DNA from: Anoplopoma fimbria
Lineage: Eukaryota; Chordata; Actinopteri; Perciformes; Anoplopomatidae
Length of the DNA: 64,000 nt
Direction: 5' to 3'
NCBI RefSeq assembly: GCF_027596085.1
Contig: NC_072449.1
Span: 23,453,522-23,517,521 of the forward strand
The notes under the pieces are model-generated. The model did not search any database and had not been told where the DNA came from. It worked only from the letters and a program-made list of their open reading frames with translations. Shown piece by piece: positions 59,958-64,000 of this stretch; the first letter of the stretch is position 1, and each line of letters begins with the position of its first letter. The position numbers and the translations under genes are program-made.

Positions 59958-62900
59958 ACACTGTAAATATTTGTAATTGCTGATAAAATCTGACAATATT
60001 ATGAGCAGAAAGAGCTATCTAGCTAGATAGAAAGAAAACTCAAAATCATCTTTTTAAAATCATAAGGTGTGCACATTCTCTTGGTTATCTCAGCTGGAAA
60101 TATTTAATCAAAGCAAGATCTAAAACTCAGAGGCTGGCTTAACGCTAACCTGCTTAACCTGATATTAATTCTTTGTGAGTGTTTCTTTCCATACTGCATA
60201 CTCAGAAACCATGCCTATAAAAACCTGCCAGTTCATGCACTGTGCTCTTTTGTTAAAGGTATTTTTGCACTGTAGTTGCCCCGCCCCCCCACCACCCTGT
60301 GTGGTTTAAGGCAGGCTCACATTCTCCACACAGATTAGGTGCTCACTTTGCACTCTACTTTCACCTCTCAGCACTGAGGGGTTTGTAACAGCCAGTGCAG
60401 AGGATGAAATCCTTCCAGGTCAGCTGATTCTCACATGCTTGCATAAGACACATTTATCTGCTTTGAAAAGGCTGAGATGTCCAGATTAGATCTCCATCAC
60501 ATCTGATACATCCAAAGTAGAATGCACTGTGAGGAAACATTTTCAGATGTATTTTCTCAGCAATTCTTGTGTGAATCTTGCAAACAGTGGGAAACAATGT
60601 AACAATGCAGACTTTTATACTACAGCTGAGATTTTTTGGAAGTCTACCAAGCATCCAAAGGAGCTTGGCATTCGGACACAATCATAAGCTGAAATGGCAC
60701 AGCGATTTACACAGTTGGATCTGTGATAAGACCGTTTTTCACAGGGATGGGAGAAAAAGTAGCAAGAATTCTCCATTTCCTCTACAAAATGAATATGTTT
60801 TGGGCTCATGTTTACACTTAATTGTATGTTTAAATTTATAAATATCATATCTGAACTCAAATGACTATGATGCTCTTAAAAAATACCCAAGAATATTATT
60901 ATTTGCTATGCCCTGGTGTTTACACATACACATCTTTAATTTACATGGGAGATAAAACCCTGAACAAATGTGTTATAAATTATTATAAAGCTATAGATGA
61001 TAGGTGCTTTAAGGATCTGAGATGGAAAGCTTGTTTAGTGACCTTACAATACACATGGAGATCTGAGGCACTGAACGGTAGTGAAAATATGCCAGCACAG
61101 TGTGATGTGGACTTAGCGCCACTAAAGAAGCCTAGCAGCAGCACTTTGGACACTTTGCAGAACTACTAACTAACTTTCTACATCATGGAGCAAAAGATGG
61201 AGTTGAGCTAATATTATGAAGTAAAATCTTACTTTAAAATATAGATTTAAAGCAGTTATTTAAAAGCAGTACAGACTTTCTTTGAGGTAATTTACTGTGA
61301 CTGTGGGATGAAACAGGAAGGGGTGTACAGTACGAGTATCTTAGGGTCATACTGGGAACAGCAACCGGTATTGGCAGACATCTGTGCATGGAACAGAAAA
61401 AAAACACAATGTTAAAAAGTGAAATAATTAAGATCTACAGCAAAGCATTTCCTGAATTTATGTGAAAGCAGCTGAGCTGATGCTTCCTTCACAGTGCATT
61501 GGTTAGATGGCCACCGTGCAGAGGTCTTGTGAGGGCTTTGAAACAGGAGATGTGTTGGGAGGCACGCTCTGGTCACGCAGGAAAAACACACAAAGGGATA
61601 TACAATCCAAAGGATGGGCGATAATGAGAGGATAGCATGCTCTGTGGCATCCTATTAGGTGAAGAATCCAATAATCCATTATATTCACCAACACAGAGGA
61701 GGATCTATTGATTGAGAGAAACTAACCTGTCTTGGTTAGATTGGCTGGTGTGGCAATGATGGATAAAGAGGAGTGGTGTCATGCTTCTGCTCCAAGTGAT
61801 TCAATTTGACCGCTCATCAAATACAGACAATCCTGCTTCTGCAAATGGACTATGCAGGTTGTGTAGAACTTTGCAAGTGTTTTGCAGCTAGAAAAAGGAC
61901 AATAAAAAACATTCAAATGAATATCTAAATCAAAGGTGAGCTACATATGAGCTACACAAAGAATGTGAACAAATCAGGGTCAGGGAGCATCAATAAAACG
62001 CCTTTCAGATTAGATAAATAATCTTGTCCTACATCTTCTAAACATAAGACAATATAATATTCCTGTGCTGATTTTTAATTTAAACTACAATAAGCAATTA
62101 TCCCTGCTGTTAAACGTGACTTGATCTACTCTGCAATAAAATGATCATCCAAGAGCACAAAAAAAAACCATTGAAAACAATTCTAGACAGCAACTCAGCT
62201 TATTTTTTATGCTTCTATAACAAATCATTATCTTCTTTCTGGCAGGTGATGTTGGCAAAGACCAGCCCACATTTCTCTGACACACATTTTCTGTTTGGGT
62301 GCGTGGAGCTTCAGCCTGGTCACGAAACAGCGAGCCAAGTGTTTGGCCAACATTTGTGTACCTATACAACTGTAGGCTCTTTGTAAATGGTTGTTCATTA
62401 ACATCAGAAAGACGGTGGGTGGTAGTGGTGGTGCTTGGCAGTCCCCATCTAACCTTGGCTTTCCTCCTTACTTGAAGCTGAGCAGGAAACTCCCGGGAGC
62501 TATCTTCAGGCAGAAGTACAAAAAGTGATGAAAGGTTTCTCTTTCAGCAGCACAGACTGGGTGGACCAAAGTGGTGGACTGACAGAGCAGTCACGCTGCT
62601 AACAGAGCTAAAAATGAATATAATCACATTTTCTGTGAACAAATTCGTGCATCTACTGATCCGATCATCTTCTCTTTATATCTGTTGATATTGTGGATGA
62701 AGAGGCTGAACACTTACGTTGAAGACTGAATAAATAAAGGAGACATTTAAGCAACAAGAAAAACACTGTTCAAGGTTGATGCTTTTCTGCCTCCTCCTCA
62801 ATGTGTTCTTGTATACATCGAAGAAGCTATGAACTTTTAACCTTGTCAGATTACAGGTTTTAGTTTTATTAGCATGTAGACTAAACAACAGAAACAGAAT

Positions 62901-64000
62901 TTTAAAGGAGACATCTCGCTAAATTAAAGACAAACTGATTTGTAAAACATGAATTAGAACAATACAAGTAAATACAAAGAAAATAAGTGACAGGAAAAGA
63001 CACACCAAATGAACATAAGAATATGGCATGCATTATCTGACAACAACAATAACAAAGTATGCTCTATTGTTTATTCCTTCACAATATGTAGGACTGCTCT
63101 TACCGTCTTACTTCCGAGGATACATATAACCTGTGTGCGTTCTCCTTCAAAAAATACATTTAAAAAAAGCAACAGAGGCCAACCAGAGACTGCTATTCAC
63201 CTACTTTCACTCACTTTTCATGTTCAATCTCAGCATCAAAGTACGTCTTTTTTTCTGCATTCAAATGTGTCTCTATTGTGACATTGTGTGATTTTTTTCA
63301 TATTGATTTTTTCAATCAATATGCGAATCTTGATTGCCACCAATAAAAAAAGTGTGTTCACCATGAGGTCAGCATATCATAATATTGCGTCTTGTGGCCT
63401 CTAGTGGACAAAACCTGAAGGGATGTTAATCATGTGTGTCTGTCTTTGCAAAATTGTGTTGTTCGGTTAAACTTCCTCCTTTTTTTAAATGCTGTATGCA
63501 AAATTCAATTCTGCACTGCAAGGCAGTGTTAAAAGTACTCAATATAGTTTTCTCATTTAGGTTAAATCCACCCACTTACAAACAGCTCTAATCTTTTGGT
63601 CACCCTGTACAGTCAAAGATGCCACCAGAGGGAGTCTTTGTAAAACAAAACATTAAAGTCTGCAGATTGTTGGGAACTATCTAGTAACTTTAAGATATCC
63701 CCGAAAGGTTATGACAGTTAAAATCAAACCAACATTTCACATATTTGTGCCTGATATTTTACACCGTTTTTCACTGTTGCCATTTTTCATATATTTAATT
63801 TAATTATATTTTCTCATCTTGGATAATTTACCAATTTCTATCTGATACTTTCTTACTAACATTCATCAAATATACATATATGGTTTTTTTTATGCATTTT
63901 AGAAATGTTTTTTGTGTATTTTAGAAGGTTATATTGCATGTATGTCTTGGACATTTTGAGGAAAACATTTGGACAACAATTTGATGCCCTTATTTATTGC

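Larger units (their letters stand above)
59336..64000. other. Right flank downstream of proca1, no gene recognised
   Basis: The first 280 bp is the proca1 3' UTR. Beyond it are a MITE-like element (59655-59957) and AT-rich DNA with short featureless open frames. In human the next gene would be SUPT6H; none of it is recognisable here. A possible orphan minus-strand C-terminal exon near 61503-61570 is treated under findings. Confidence 0.6.

Noticed and set aside
62141..62386. Plus-strand frame preceded by an acceptor-like 'tctttctggcag'
   Set aside because: There is no similarity to a known protein, no partner exon and no polyadenylation context.
62440..62525. Resemblance of 'gaagctgagcagg' to the internal promoter of 5S rRNA
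   Set aside because: The match is limited to about 13 nt, with no support on either side, so a 5S-derived element is not supported.

Overview
The window is teleost fish nuclear DNA, most likely from a percomorph. The evidence is split genes with GT/AG introns, several interspersed repeat families of the kind found in ray-finned fish, long (CA)n tracts and low coding density. It carries no bacterial, viral, plasmid or CRISPR features.

Six protein-coding genes can be read. From left to right they are: traf4 (minus strand, only the first coding exon at 10994-11136, the rest apparently beyond the left edge); nek8 (minus, 14 coding exons, 16656-24822); tlcd1 (plus, 4 exons, 31174-35155); rab34 (plus, 10 coding exons, 41445-44872); an APRT-like phosphoribosyltransferase (minus, 5 exons, 46054-48796); and proca1 (plus, 4 exons, 56031-59335, a group III phospholipase A2-type protein). 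From my knowledge of human 17q11.2 (TRAF4-NEK8-TLCD1-RPL23A-RAB34-PROCA1), order and relative strand are conserved, except that RPL23A is not seen and the APRT-like gene lies between rab34 and proca1.

Nek8 and rab34 both act at primary cilia, and an RFX-type X-box sits just upstream of the nek8 start. Tlcd1 is a membrane-lipid composition factor. Proca1 keeps the calcium loop and His-Asp pair of an active secreted PLA2. The genes share a conserved neighbourhood, not a single pathway.

Two coding breaks stand out, both at short homopolymers: a missing G in the last nek8 exon and an extra A in the last proca1 exon. In each case clear coding sequence resumes in another frame, so consensus error is the simplest explanation, but a real variant is not excluded.

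The remaining DNA is intron and intergenic sequence filled with foldback and MITE-like elements, SINE-like elements, microsatellites, a minisatellite upstream of tlcd1, and a repeat bracketed by direct repeats just upstream of the proca1 TATA box. I found no wholly new biological system. The items most worth pursuing are the apparently catalytic fish proca1 and the APRT-like gene with an altered PRPP loop.
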